Source: Solirubrobacter ginsenosidimutans (lineage in GTDB: Bacteria; Actinomycetota; Thermoleophilia; Solirubrobacterales; Solirubrobacteraceae). From it: a stretch of DNA of 64,000 nt. The position numbers and the translations under genes were made by a program. The notes below the pieces were generated by a model that saw only the letters and a list, made by a program, of their open reading frames with translations, did no database searches and was not told the DNA's origin. Positions 41,845 through 51,155 of the stretch are shown here, piece by piece; the first letter of the stretch is position 1; each line of letters starts with the position of its first letter. The stretch is from contig NZ_JAPDOD010000007.1 of the NCBI RefSeq assembly GCF_027587205.1, positions 1 through 64,000 on the forward strand. Reading direction: 5' to 3'.

Positions 41845-42977
41845 CCCGGTCGAGCGGCCTGCAGGTAGGCGAGGACCGCCGCGACCCGGCGGTCCTCGCC
41901 CTCGGTCTCACGCAGGCCGAGCTTGAGGAAGATCTGGCCGATGTGGGTCTCGACCGTCTTCTGCGTCACCACGAGCAACTCGGAGATCGCCCGGTTCGAG
42001 CGCCCCTCGGCCACGAGCGCGAGTACCTGTCGTTCGCGATCGGTCAACTCGTCGATCCGCGCGAGCGCCGAGGCGCGCGCGACCAAACCCTCGGCGACGG
42101 CCGCGTCGATCACGCACCCACCGTCGGCGATCCGATCGAGCGCGTCGAACAGCACACGCGAGTCGGTCACGCGGTCTTTGAGCAGATACCCCGTCCGGGC
42201 CGGGTTGGCGTGCGCCACGCGCAGCGCGTAGCGAGCATCGAGGTGCTGAGACAGGACCAGCACCCCGACCTCTGGAAAGCGCGCGCGGATCCGCTCGGCG
42301 GCGACGAGCCCCTCGTCGGTGAACGTCGGCGGCATGCGGATGTCGACCAGTGCGACGTCCGGCAGGTGGCGTTCGACCTCCTCGTGCAATCCCTCCGAGT
42401 CGCTGGCCGTCCCGGCGACCTCGATGCCGTGAGCGCGCAGCAGCGCCGACACCCCGTCCCGCACGAGCGCCGCGTCGTCGGCGATCACGACTCGCAGCAC
42501 GCGCCTGTGGTGATCGCCCCAGCGCACCTCGTTGATCACCATGCGGCCGGCGAGGCCCGGCAGGCTCACTTCGCGATCCTCCCCGAACCGCAGAGCCGCG
42601 TCGTCGGCGATCAGTTGCCGGACGAGCGCGGACGCCAATATCTGTCCCGGGCCTGCGAGGCGCGCCAGTCGTGCGGCCTGCTGGACCGCCGCGGCGTCCG
42701 TGCCATCGGCGCCGCGGACCTCCCCGGCATGCACCCCGAGCGCCAGCCCTGCCGCCGTCTCCTGCGCCTCCTGAACCGCCACCGCGCAGCGAACCGCCTC
42801 GGCCGCGCTCCGGAACGCGACCGCCGTACCACTCGCGGTCTCGCCCACCCGGAAGCCGCCGTGGCGCTGCACCGTCCCGGACCATGCGCGAACCGTCGCA
42901 TCCCCGCTCCAGCCCGAGCGCTTGCGCTCGGCCACCAGCACGGTGTACGTGCCGTCCTGAAACGCGCCGCGCGGCAT
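41841..42977 (-). CDS. NarL-type response regulator with N-terminal degenerate nucleotide-cyclase-like domain
   Basis: 378 residues. Residues 1-155 resemble a class III cyclase homology domain (HGGFRVGETASGTAVAFRSA, VHAGEVRG, QQAARLARLAGPGQILAS) but lack the metal-binding Asp residues, so it is probably a sensor or dimer module. Residues 160-280 are a receiver (VIADDAALVRDG, phospho-acceptor Asp in VALVDIRMPP, LKDR). The C-terminal LuxR HTH reads LTDRERQVLALVAEGRSN, TVETHIGQIFLKLGL. It is the only complete response regulator in the window and thus the likely target of kinases A and B. Its stop overlaps the S33 peptidase stop within one CTAG. Confidence 0.8.
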   Translation of the reverse strand: MPRGAFQDGTYTVLVAERKRSGWSGDATVRAWSGTVQRHGGFRVGETASGTAVAFRSAAEAVRCAVAVQEAQETAAGLALGVHAGEVRGADGTDAAAVQQAARLARLAGPGQILASALVRQLIADDAALRFGEDREVSLPGLAGRMVINEVRWGDHHRRVLRVVIADDAALVRDGVSALLRAHGIEVAGTASDSEGLHEEVERHLPDVALVDIRMPPTFTDEGLVAAERIRARFPEVGVLVLSQHLDARYALRVAHANPARTGYLLKDRVTDSRVLFDALDRIADGGCVIDAAVAEGLVARASALARIDELTDRERQVLALVAEGRSNRAISELLVVTQKTVETHIGQIFLKLGLRETEGEDRRVAAVLAYLQAARPG

Positions 42978-43046
42978 CTCAACGCGAGCCTATCCGGTGG
43001 ACACGAGTCGTCCGGAGAATGCCAACGCGATGCTGCGCTCCCAGTC

Positions 43047-43988
43047 TTAGAAGACCGTGGCCCAGTCGTCCTTGACGCTGACCACCGTCCAGCGATCCGC
43101 GGTCGCCTGCTCGAGCGCCTGCTCGGCGCCGGTGGTGTAGGCGAATTCGCGCGCGGCGTCGTCGTGCAGGACGAGCAGACGCAGAAACGGCTTGTCGGGA
43201 TGCTGGCTGAACTGCAGCATCGGGATGTCGCCGTTGGAGTTGCCGGCGGCCAGCAGCGGCCGGCGACCGACCCGGCTCCAGATGCGGATCGGCTTCTCCG
43301 GGCCGTCGTCGAGGTAGTCGGGTTCTGGCGCGTGCGTGATCGTGCCGCCCGACTCGTTGCCCGTGTAGTGCAGCACCGCGGTGCTGCCGATCACGCGCTC
43401 GCGGGGGATGCCGTACACCTCGTCGCTGATCGGCCGCATGAAGTCGCGCCCGCCTCCCGAGACGATGTAGTTGGTGAACTCGTTGGCCTCCAGATAGGCC
43501 AGCAACTCGACCATCGGGGCGTAGGCGCACTCCAGGTAGCCCCTGCCGAGCGTCGGATGCTGCGCGCTGTGCAGGAACGCGCCCGCGCTCGCCTCGAAGT
43601 CCTCGACGCTGATACCGGCGTACGCAGCGAGGATCCCGCCCGCGAGGACGCGCACGTTCGTGTCGTCGCCTGCGTAGTGCTCGGCCATCAGGGCGCCGAG
43701 CCAGTGGTAGTCGCGTTCGTAGGCGGCCTTCCAGGGCTGGCGGGCGCGCAGGGACTCATCGGCCTCCGCCATCTCCACGAGCCGGCGCAGAATGAAGTCG
43801 AGCTGGATCGGCATCGGCTGCTCGCACCAGAGGGTGCCGTCGTTGTCGAACACCGCGATGCGCTCCGGCACCGGCACCGGTTCCGAGCCGTCGGTCCCAG
43901 TGACTGCGGCGACGAACTCGAGGACTGCGTTCCGCGCCAGCCCATCGTGCCAGCTCGCCAGGGCGGTCGACGATTCAAGGGTGGACAT
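43047..43988 (-). CDS. HAD-superfamily phosphatase
   Basis: 313 residues with HAD motif I FDNDGTLW (nucleophile D48, D50), a motif II-like SGGG in YIVSGGGRDFM, and motif IV GNSNGDIPML with the metal-binding Asp. The inserted cap suggests phosphoserine-phosphatase-like phosphomonoesterases. There is no signal peptide. The C-terminal WTVVSVKDDWATVF recurs in the small ORF at 12878. A perfect dyad element lies 34 nt upstream of the ATG. Confidence 0.82.
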   Translation of the reverse strand: MSTLESSTALASWHDGLARNAVLEFVAAVTGTDGSEPVPVPERIAVFDNDGTLWCEQPMPIQLDFILRRLVEMAEADESLRARQPWKAAYERDYHWLGALMAEHYAGDDTNVRVLAGGILAAYAGISVEDFEASAGAFLHSAQHPTLGRGYLECAYAPMVELLAYLEANEFTNYIVSGGGRDFMRPISDEVYGIPRERVIGSTAVLHYTGNESGGTITHAPEPDYLDDGPEKPIRIWSRVGRRPLLAAGNSNGDIPMLQFSQHPDKPFLRLLVLHDDAAREFAYTTGAEQALEQATADRWTVVSVKDDWATVF

Positions 43989-44022
43989 GGCCGGACCGTA
44001 CAGTCGTGCCGACGCGGCTTCG

Positions 44023-44039
44023 TCATCCCAACCGGATGA
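44023..44039 (-). promoter_or_regulatory. 17-bp dyad TCATCC-N5-GGATGA
   Basis: Perfect 6-bp inverted repeat (spacer CAACC) 34 nt before the HAD phosphatase start, the same distance as at 19209. Confidence 0.7.
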
Positions 44040-44129
44040 CGCCGCGGGCGTGGTATGCGCCGGTGCCGACCTCCCGGACGAGTCGGTCGTGCGTGCCGGC
44101 GTTGCCGAGGACCAGCCACCGCAGCCTCG

Positions 44130-46889
44130 CTAGTCGGTGTGTGCGCCTGGCTGAAGCGAGTGCTGTTTGAGTTGGTGGCGGGATTTGATTCCGAGCTTGC
44201 GGAACGTTTTGCGGAGGTGGTAGTCGACGGTGCTGGGGCTGATGAACAGCTGCGCCGCGATTTCCTGGTTCGTGGCGCCCCCTGCTGCGAGCCGGGCGAT
44301 CTGTGCTTCCTGGGGGGTCAGATCGTCGCGCGTCTCGACGGACCGTTTCCGCGCGTGCTCGCCGGTCGCCTCGAGCTCGACCCGGGCGCGCGCGGCGAAC
44401 GCTTCCATGCCGAACTCCGTGAACCGCTCGTGGGCGGTGCGGAGCTGCTCACGAGCATCGAGTCGGCGGCGCTTGCGGCGCAGCCATTCGCCGTAGACGA
44501 GGTGGGCGCGGGCGAGCTCCACGCGGACGCGGGTCCGCTCGAGCCGCTGGATCGCCTCGCGGTAGAGCGACTCGGCGGCATCGCCCTCGGTCAGCAGCGC
44601 TCGCGAGCGGGCTTCGACGCCGAGCGCCCAGTCGGTGCCACTGGCGCCGGTGGTCTTGGAAAGCTGGGCGAGGGCGTCGACCGCGAGCTCGGCCTTCCCG
44701 CTTCGGGCGGCCGCCTCGATCAGCTCGACCGATCCCCAGTGACGCCACCACGAGGCGTGTGTGTCCTCGGCGGCCTGCTGCGCCGCGGCGAGCGCCTCCT
44801 CGTAGCGGCCCAGGCCGTTGTCGAGCACGGCGGTCACCCAGTGAATGAATGTCAGCCCTCCCTGTCCCTCGCCGCGACGCACGACCTCCCTTGTCGTGGC
44901 CTCGATCAGCTGGGCGGCCTCGGCTTCGCGGCCGTGGAAGGCGACATGCGCCAGCCCGACGTACGGCGCGAGGCTCGCGCCCGTCACCTCGTTGACCGCT
45001 GCCACTTCCTCGAGCAGCGAACTGGCCAGGGCGAACTCCCCTGCGAACAGATGCATCGCCGAGCGTGTCGCCAGTGCCAAGGGGAACCCGCTCAGCGCGC
45101 CGGCGTCACGCGCCAGCTGGACGAAGCGCGCCGACAGCACATCCCACGTCTCGTCGTCCCACAAGAGTGCCGCCACACGGGAAGCGAGCGACAGCCACCG
45201 ACGCCCGTCGCCTCGGGAGACGTCCTCGTCTCGGAAGGCATTGACCGCCATCCGCAACGTCGGTGTTCCCGCGGCGTATCCCTCGGTGATCAGCAGCCCC
45301 AGGCCATCCAGCAACAGGTCAGACGCTTGCGGAGGCTGCGACGATCTCGGCGCCGATCTGGCTGCCCGCGCAGTCTCCAACACACTCTCGTCACTGGCGA
45401 GGATGCCGGGGAAGAACACGGCGGTAAGCGCTTCAAGATAGGTGTCACGAGCGAGCCGCTGATCGAGTGGTTCGAGCCGCTTGGCGGCCTTCAGCAACAG
45501 CGGTTGAGCATCGCCACCGCGGCCCAGCGAGAATGCGATCTGACCGCGCAGTAGGTCGACTCGGGCGCGCTGGAGCTCGTTGAGCGGTCCGGATTCGGCG
45601 ATGTTGACGAGTCGCAGTGCGGAGTCAAACGCGCCGGCTTGGTGTTTTGCCTGTGCTGCCGCGAGCGCGCGTGCCGCGCGGTGCGAGGGCTCGGGTGTCA
45701 GGACGGCCGCTCGTTCTAGAAACGCGGCTGCTGCCGCCAATCCTCCGCGCGCCTGAGCACGGCCGGCTGAGCGCTCAAGCTCAGACGCGACGTCCTCGTC
45801 GAACCGCGGCGTCGCTTGGGCAAGATGCCAGGCGCGGCGATCGGGATCGACCTCGGGATCGGTGGCGTCGGCCAACGCGCGATGCGCGGCCCGTCGTTGA
45901 TCCGGCGACGCCGCGCGATACACCGCGGAGCGGACCAACGGGTGACGAAAGGTCACCCGGGCGTCGATCGCGAGCAACCCATCGGTCTCCGATGCTGCCG
46001 TGACGGCGATCCCGAGCCGGTCGGCCGCCCGCCACACGAGCACCGGGTCGCCGACCGGCTCTGCCGCCGCCACCAACAACAGCCGCTGAGTATCCGCCGG
46101 GAGCCCCGCGAGCCTGCGGCGGAAGCTGTCCTCGATCCGCCCCGACAGCCCTGGCGCGTCCAGCAAACCGAACCCGCCCGCCAGCTCAGCCGGGGTCAAC
46201 CCCCGCGGCAACTCCAACAACGCCAGCGGATTGCCGCGCGTCTCGGCGACGAGCCGGTCCCTCACCCCCGCATCCAACGGAACCCGGACCGCCGAGCTCA
46301 ACAGCGCCCGCGCGTCACCATCCGGCAGCCCCTTGACCGCCAGCTCCTGAAATCCCTGGAGCTCATCGCCCGGCTCGCGCGTCACCAACACCAGCGCGAC
46401 CGACTCCGCCAAGAGCCGCCGCGCAACGAACACGAGCGCCTGCGCCGAGGCCCGATCAAGCCACTGAGCATCGTCAATCACGCACAGAAAGGGCTGCTCC
46501 TCGGCCACCTCCGCCAGGAGGCTCAGCACCGCCAACCCCACGAGAAACCGATCCGGAGCGTCCCCCGCCCGCGACCCGAACGCAACCTGCAGCGCATCCC
46601 GCTGAGGCGCAGGAAGCCGGTCCAGCCGGTCCAGCAGCGGCGCGCACAACTGCTGCAAGGCCGCGAACGCGAGCTCCATCTCCGACTCCACACCAACCGC
46701 CCGCGCAACCCGAAACCCCGAGGCCGACCCGATCGCAGACTCCAACAGCGCCGTCTTGCCAACCCCTGGCTCGCCGCTGACTACCAACACCCGGCTCTGC
46801 CCGCGACGCACCGCTTCGAGCAGCCGCTCCAGCGCCTCGCGCTCGACGCGCCGGCCGTGCAACACCTCCGCCGGCCCCTCGCTGACCAT
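44130..46889 (-). CDS. LAL-type LuxR transcriptional regulator
   Basis: 919 residues. Walker A GEPGVGKT (39-46), Walker B LCVIDDAQWLD near 130, a TPR-like central part, and C-terminal LuxR HTH (LTPQEAQIARLAAGGATNQE, SPSTVDYHLRKTFRKLGI). The ATG at 46889 fits the usual LAL N-terminus (LHGRRVEREALERLLEAV). It is divergent from the DHA2 exporter gene 112 nt away, so control of that exporter is a reasonable guess. Confidence 0.87.
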   Translation of the reverse strand: MVSEGPAEVLHGRRVEREALERLLEAVRRGQSRVLVVSGEPGVGKTALLESAIGSASGFRVARAVGVESEMELAFAALQQLCAPLLDRLDRLPAPQRDALQVAFGSRAGDAPDRFLVGLAVLSLLAEVAEEQPFLCVIDDAQWLDRASAQALVFVARRLLAESVALVLVTREPGDELQGFQELAVKGLPDGDARALLSSAVRVPLDAGVRDRLVAETRGNPLALLELPRGLTPAELAGGFGLLDAPGLSGRIEDSFRRRLAGLPADTQRLLLVAAAEPVGDPVLVWRAADRLGIAVTAASETDGLLAIDARVTFRHPLVRSAVYRAASPDQRRAAHRALADATDPEVDPDRRAWHLAQATPRFDEDVASELERSAGRAQARGGLAAAAAFLERAAVLTPEPSHRAARALAAAQAKHQAGAFDSALRLVNIAESGPLNELQRARVDLLRGQIAFSLGRGGDAQPLLLKAAKRLEPLDQRLARDTYLEALTAVFFPGILASDESVLETARAARSAPRSSQPPQASDLLLDGLGLLITEGYAAGTPTLRMAVNAFRDEDVSRGDGRRWLSLASRVAALLWDDETWDVLSARFVQLARDAGALSGFPLALATRSAMHLFAGEFALASSLLEEVAAVNEVTGASLAPYVGLAHVAFHGREAEAAQLIEATTREVVRRGEGQGGLTFIHWVTAVLDNGLGRYEEALAAAQQAAEDTHASWWRHWGSVELIEAAARSGKAELAVDALAQLSKTTGASGTDWALGVEARSRALLTEGDAAESLYREAIQRLERTRVRVELARAHLVYGEWLRRKRRRLDAREQLRTAHERFTEFGMEAFAARARVELEATGEHARKRSVETRDDLTPQEAQIARLAAGGATNQEIAAQLFISPSTVDYHLRKTFRKLGIKSRHQLKQHSLQPGAHTD

Positions 46890-47001
46890 GCAAGGCCGAC
46901 GATACCGGGCCTGACCCGCACTACGAGGGAGGACTACGCGTCGCGTGATTCGATAGCCGGTCGTCACTGCGACGGTCGAGGCTCCCAAGCGAAGGAGCGA
47001 T

Positions 47002-48597
47002 ATGACACGCAGCAGAGCCCCGTTTCGTCGCGGTTACGGCCACCCGTGGCTGACGCTGGTGGCAGCTGCCTTCGGCCTGTTCATGATTGGCCTTGACGGC
47101 ACGATCGTGGCGGTCGCCAACCCGACCATCGGGCATCACTTCCACGCGAGCCTGGCGGACTTGCAGTGGGTCACAAACGCGTACCTGCTGGCGCTGGCGG
47201 TCACCCTGATCAGCGGCGGCAAGCTCGGCGATCAGCTCGGACGCAAACGCATCTTCCTGATCGGAACGGCCGGGTTTGCGCTCGCGTCTTTGGCTTGCGG
47301 CCTGTCCACTTCACTTGGCGAGCTGATCGCGTTTCGTGCTGCGCAGGGTTTGTTCGGCGCGATGATGGTGCCCCAGACGCTTGCGATCCTCCGCGCGACC
47401 TTCCCGATCGAAAAGCTTGCCGTGGCAATCGGGCTGTGGACAATGAGCTCGACGATCGGGATCGCGTCGGGGCCGATCGTCGGGGGGGTGTTGATCAGCC
47501 ACGCCAGCTGGCGCTGGATCTTCCTCGTCAACGTTCCCGTCGCCGTCGTGTCGATGCTTGTCGGGACCTGGGTGATCCGCGAATCCCGCGATCAAGCAGA
47601 GGGCCGGCGGTTTGACCTGCCCGGGATCGCCTTGCTCACCGGCACGCTGTTCACCCTCCTTTGGGGGCTGATCGACGCCGAGAAGCGCGGATGGGGTCAC
47701 TTCACCCCGATCGCGTGGCTGATCTCCGCGGCATTGCTGCTGGTTCTGTTCGTCGTCTGGGAGATCCGCGAGGAGCGCATCCGCCAGCCGCACATCCCCC
47801 TCAGCCTGTTCCGCTCCGCGCAGTTCTCCGCCGGCGTCGTGATGGCGCTGGCCGTGCTCATGGGCTACTACTCCGTGCTGTTCTTCGTCACCCTCTACTT
47901 CCAGCGGGTGCACGGCTATACCGCCAGCCAGACCGGAGTCCGGCTGTTGGCGCTGACCGGGGTGATGGGGATCAGCGCTATCGCGGGGAGCCGCGCAGTG
48001 GCCAAGATCGGACCTCGCGTCCCGCTGCTCGTCGGCGCTCTGCTGAGCGCTGCGGGACTTCTCGGCCTCTCCCGCCTGGGCCCACACACCTCATTCAGCT
48101 CGATCTGGCCATTCCTGGCGCTCGTCGGACTCGGCTTCGGTCCCGCCCAGACCGCATTCGCGCGAGCGATCGTCGGTGGAGCACCCCCCGGTCAAGCAGG
48201 GATCGCCGGCGGCATGACGAGCACTGCGGTCCAGGTCGGCGGGATGCTCGGGCTCTCCGTGCTCGGCTCGGTCATCGTCAGCCGCGTCACCTCGACCTTG
48301 CCCGACAAGCTGACACGGGCGGGTGTTCCCAGCCAGCTGGTCGACCAGCTCCAAGGAACCGGCCGCAGCATCGCCCAAGGCATCGTCCCGATCCCAAGAG
48401 GCCTTTCGGCGAGCACCGCTCAGGCGATCACCAAGGGCGACCTGCTGGCATTCACCGCCGGGCTCGACGCCGCGATGGCGATCGCCGCCGCGATCGTCTT
48501 CGTGACCGGAATCGTGGCCTTCGTGGCTGTGGGGATCAGCGCCCGGGCGACCCGCGTCGCATCAGGCGCCCGCCGGCCGTGGCCGTTGAGAGCCTGA
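47002..48597 (+). CDS. DHA2-family MFS drug exporter (14 TM)
   Basis: 531 residues with the DHA2 pattern: LDGTIVAVANPTI in TM1, LQWVTNAYLLALAVTLISGG, loop 2-3 motif GKLGDQLGRKRIF, motif C-like GIASGPIVGGVL. About 14 TMs are present, and a long soluble loop lies before the last TM (LTRAGVPSQLVDQLQGTG). A proton-driven exporter of hydrophobic compounds is likely. The ATG at 47002 has AAGGAG 5 nt upstream. Its last 16 nt lie inside the segment shared with the remnant at 8413, so the 3' end may have been made by recombination. Confidence 0.88.
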   Translation: MTRSRAPFRRGYGHPWLTLVAAAFGLFMIGLDGTIVAVANPTIGHHFHASLADLQWVTNAYLLALAVTLISGGKLGDQLGRKRIFLIGTAGFALASLACGLSTSLGELIAFRAAQGLFGAMMVPQTLAILRATFPIEKLAVAIGLWTMSSTIGIASGPIVGGVLISHASWRWIFLVNVPVAVVSMLVGTWVIRESRDQAEGRRFDLPGIALLTGTLFTLLWGLIDAEKRGWGHFTPIAWLISAALLLVLFVVWEIREERIRQPHIPLSLFRSAQFSAGVVMALAVLMGYYSVLFFVTLYFQRVHGYTASQTGVRLLALTGVMGISAIAGSRAVAKIGPRVPLLVGALLSAAGLLGLSRLGPHTSFSSIWPFLALVGLGFGPAQTAFARAIVGGAPPGQAGIAGGMTSTAVQVGGMLGLSVLGSVIVSRVTSTLPDKLTRAGVPSQLVDQLQGTGRSIAQGIVPIPRGLSASTAQAITKGDLLAFTAGLDAAMAIAAAIVFVTGIVAFVAVGISARATRVASGARRPWPLRA

Positions 48598-48726
48598 TGC
48601 CGGCTGGGTCGTGCGGTCGTGGACGAGGCTGACCAGGATTGCGAAGACGGCGATCGCGAGTGAGACGAGGCCGGCGCCGGTCGAGATCCCGGCGGATGCT
48701 CCGATCACGATCGAGCGGCCGATCAG
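48582..48726 (-). pseudogene. C-terminal MFS remnant (copy 2, internal deletion)
   Basis: On the minus strand it reads VIGASAGISTGAGLVSLAIA then VFAILVSLVHDRTTQPA. This is the same as copy 1 at 8413-8711 except that 51 codons (153 nt) between SLAIA and VFAIL are missing in frame. The deletion ends lie in short similar stretches (ctcgcgatcgcc / ctcgccgtcgcc), suggesting slippage or recombination. No start codon belongs to it. It lies between the DHA2 exporter and the araC-type gene. Confidence 0.65.
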
Positions 48727-48727
48727 T

Positions 48728-49543
48728 TCACGTCGGTGGTGAAGTGGTCTGGAGACTGGTTCGGTAGCGGCCCGGGGTGGTCCCGATGAGGTTGGTGAAC
48801 GCTGCGATGAAGCTGCTGGGGTTGGCCCATCCGCAGGCGTAGGCGGTTCGGGTGGTGTCGTGTCCTTCGCCGAGCAGCACGAGCGCGTGGTAGATGCGTA
48901 GCTGCGTGCGCCACTCGTAGAAGGTCATGCCGAGTTCGTTGCGGAACAGCCGGCTGAGGGTGCGGGTGCTGGCGCCGATCGTCTTGCCGAGTTCGGCCAG
49001 CGTGGCGTTGTCCGCCGGCGTCTCGTACAGCATCCGGGTAATGGCTTGCAGTCGGTCGTCGCGTGGGTCCGGTAGGTGCAGCGGCTGTTCGTGTGCTTCG
49101 CGGAGTTCATCGACGAGGACTCGAACGAGACGAGAGCGCGCGGCGCGGTCGTAGCCGGGCGCGGCGTCGTCGTAGTTGCGGGCCCCGGTCAGCGCGAGCA
49201 GGACCTCGCGGGCGAGGTCGGAGGCCAGGAACACGGCGGGATGGTCCGGTATGAGCCGGGCGAGCGACGGCGCGAGAAAGACGATCCGCATATCGGTGTC
49301 GCCGTGGGCGCGGTGGTAGTGCGTGAACCCGGCGGGGGTCCAGGCGACCCGGTTGGCGGGCACGATCGAGGTGCCCCGCTCGGTGTGAACTGCCAGGACG
49401 CCGCTGGCTGCATAGACCAGGTGTCCCCGTGCATGCGACTGCACGTCGCTTGCTTCGCCGGATGGCCAGAGGTGACGCCCGCCAGACGGCCAGACATGTG
49501 ACGTCACAGCGCCGATCGGGCGAGATTGGCGGCGAACGGGCAT
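48728..49543 (-). CDS. AraC-family regulator with cupin sensor domain
   Basis: 271 residues. An N-terminal cupin-like half contains ARGHLVYAASGVLAVHTERG and VAWTPAGFTHYHRAHGDTDM. The C-terminal AraC double HTH contains ITRMLYETPADNATLAELGK, STRTLSRLFRNELGMTFYEW and AYACGWANPSSFIAAFTNLI. It is divergent from the esterase gene 77 nt away, the classical layout for a local regulator. Confidence 0.85.
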   Translation of the reverse strand: MPVRRQSRPIGAVTSHVWPSGGRHLWPSGEASDVQSHARGHLVYAASGVLAVHTERGTSIVPANRVAWTPAGFTHYHRAHGDTDMRIVFLAPSLARLIPDHPAVFLASDLAREVLLALTGARNYDDAAPGYDRAARSRLVRVLVDELREAHEQPLHLPDPRDDRLQAITRMLYETPADNATLAELGKTIGASTRTLSRLFRNELGMTFYEWRTQLRIYHALVLLGEGHDTTRTAYACGWANPSSFIAAFTNLIGTTPGRYRTSLQTTSPPT

Positions 49544-49620
49544 CAGATGGCAACGTATCGGTAGTCAGCCACACCCTGATCCGGTGAGATTTCCGCACTC
49601 TGAGAAAGGAAGAGAAACGC

Positions 49621-50349
49621 ATGACGACGTTCGTTCTCGTGCCCGGCGGATGGCACGGCTCCTGGTGCTTCGAGGCGGTGGTTCCGCTGCTGGAGCGTGC
49701 CGGCCACACCGTTCACGCCCTGACCCTGACCGGTCTGCGACCAGACGACGACACCACGACGGTCGCGACCGCCAACCTCGACACCCACGCCGACGACGTA
49801 TTGGCGCTCTTCGATCGCGCTCACATCACCGACGCGACGCTGGTCGGCCACAGCTACGCCGGGATGGTGATCGCGGCTGCCGCCGATCGCGCTGACGGCC
49901 GGGTCTCGCGACTGGTGCATCTTGACGCCTACGTACCGCGCGACGGCGACTCGTGCTGGTCCTCGACGAGCGACGAGTACCGGGAGGTGTTCCGCGCTGG
50001 TGCCGCCGCCACCGGCTACTCCGTCGACCCGCCGTTCCGCCCAGGCCGGCCGGGCGGCGGCGATCCTCGCCGCCGTCCCCATCCCCTCGCCTCGTTGCTG
50101 CAGACGATCCGGCTCACCGGCGCCGTGGCGCAGGTTCCTCGGCGCGACTTCATCTACTGCTCCGGATGGGAGGAGGGCACGCCCTTCGCTGAGCTCCGCA
50201 CCCGACTCCAAGCTGATCCCGGCTGGCAGGTCCACGACCTCCCCACCGCTCACAACGCGATGCGGGAGGCCCCGGAAGCAGTGGCCGCACTGCTGCTCGA
50301 CGAAGCCATCGCGGATGCTTCGACACACAGACGACAGGCCCGCCGTTAG
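49621..50349 (+). CDS. alpha/beta hydrolase (salicylate/methyl-esterase-like)
   Basis: 242 residues. Oxyanion motif GGWHGSW (9-15), nucleophile elbow GHSYAG (Ser 78), and a C-terminal catalytic His region (HDLPTAHNAM) match EstC/methyl-esterase-type hydrolases. It is probably cytosolic. The ATG at 49621 has a purine-rich AAGGAAGAG site upstream. The divergent AraC regulator suggests induction by an aromatic or similar small molecule, which is inferred. Confidence 0.83.
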   Translation: MTTFVLVPGGWHGSWCFEAVVPLLERAGHTVHALTLTGLRPDDDTTTVATANLDTHADDVLALFDRAHITDATLVGHSYAGMVIAAAADRADGRVSRLVHLDAYVPRDGDSCWSSTSDEYREVFRAGAAATGYSVDPPFRPGRPGGGDPRRRPHPLASLLQTIRLTGAVAQVPRRDFIYCSGWEEGTPFAELRTRLQADPGWQVHDLPTAHNAMREAPEAVAALLLDEAIADASTHRRQARR

Positions 50350-50451
50350 GGCCGCACAAGCCCAGTTCGTCCGGCCCCGATCATCCATGCCGGGATCACC
50401 GCTGGAAGTCTGCGAACGCGCCGCGCGCGAGCACGACCGTCGGCTTGGCGG

Positions 50452-51051
50452 CTACCGGGCGGCTTGCGGCGCCGTCCGGCTGCGGTAGGCCCAGAGCAGG
50501 AACAGCACGGCGCCGAGCGCCATGTAGCCGGCGACGCCGGCGAGGTGGGCGTCGTGCGAACCCGAGGACGCGATGAAGCTGAGGCCGGCGATCGTTGACA
50601 GCCCGCCGCTCACGATCATCGGGAGCTGGCGGCCCTCCGTGCGACGGAGGTGGACGGCGACGCCGAGCTGGATCGCGCCGGACACGGCCGCCCAGGCGCC
50701 GAAGGCTGCCAGCGTCGCGCCGGCGTCGGAGCCGAAGGCCGCTGCGCCGATCGCGGCGACCGCGAGCGCGCTGATCGCGGCGTTGATGCGAAGCACGCGT
50801 GCGGACGCGTCGGTGCGGAGCGCGCCGGCGATCGAGGCGACGACATCGATCGCGGGGTAGGAGGCCAGCAGGACGGCGGCCCCGGTCGGCACATCGGAGC
50901 TGGTGGTCGGCACCTCGTCGCCGACAGCGATCACGAGCGCTGCCGCCCACACGAGAGCGAGCAGGGCACGCACGATCGCGATCCGCCGCGGGGAATCCCG
51001 CGATCGCGAGGCGTCGGGCGCTACCGGGTCAGCGGCAGGGAAAGCAGACAT
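50452..51051 (-). CDS. six-TM membrane protein (DUF308/HdeD-like)
   Basis: 199 residues: a polar N-terminus, then about six TMs in pairs (IVRALLALVWAAALVIAV, INAAISALAVAAIGAAAFG, LAAFGAWAAVSGAIQLGVAV, MIVSGGLSTIAGLSFIASS, GVAGYMALGAVLFLLWAY). The pair pattern resembles DUF308/HdeD-like proteins. The start at 51051 is supported by AAGGA upstream. Two operator-like palindromes lie between it and the divergent tetR-type gene, so it is probably the repressor's target. Confidence 0.75.
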   Translation of the reverse strand: MSAFPAADPVAPDASRSRDSPRRIAIVRALLALVWAAALVIAVGDEVPTTSSDVPTGAAVLLASYPAIDVVASIAGALRTDASARVLRINAAISALAVAAIGAAAFGSDAGATLAAFGAWAAVSGAIQLGVAVHLRRTEGRQLPMIVSGGLSTIAGLSFIASSGSHDAHLAGVAGYMALGAVLFLLWAYRSRTAPQAAR

Positions 51052-51106
51052 GGCCACGGTCCTTCTTGGTCGTGGGTGAAGTTGGGTTGTGACGGCGCCT
51101 TGAGAA

Positions 51107-51126
51107 GAGAGAGCGCTCGTTCTCTC
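51107..51126. promoter_or_regulatory. TetR operator-like palindrome 1
   Basis: A 20-bp imperfect palindrome, GAGAGAGCGC-TCGTTCTCTC, with 8 of 10 positions pairing, in the promoter region of the membrane protein gene. Confidence 0.6.
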
Positions 51127-51155
51127 CAAGCGAAGCACAACTCTCAGAAACCGTC

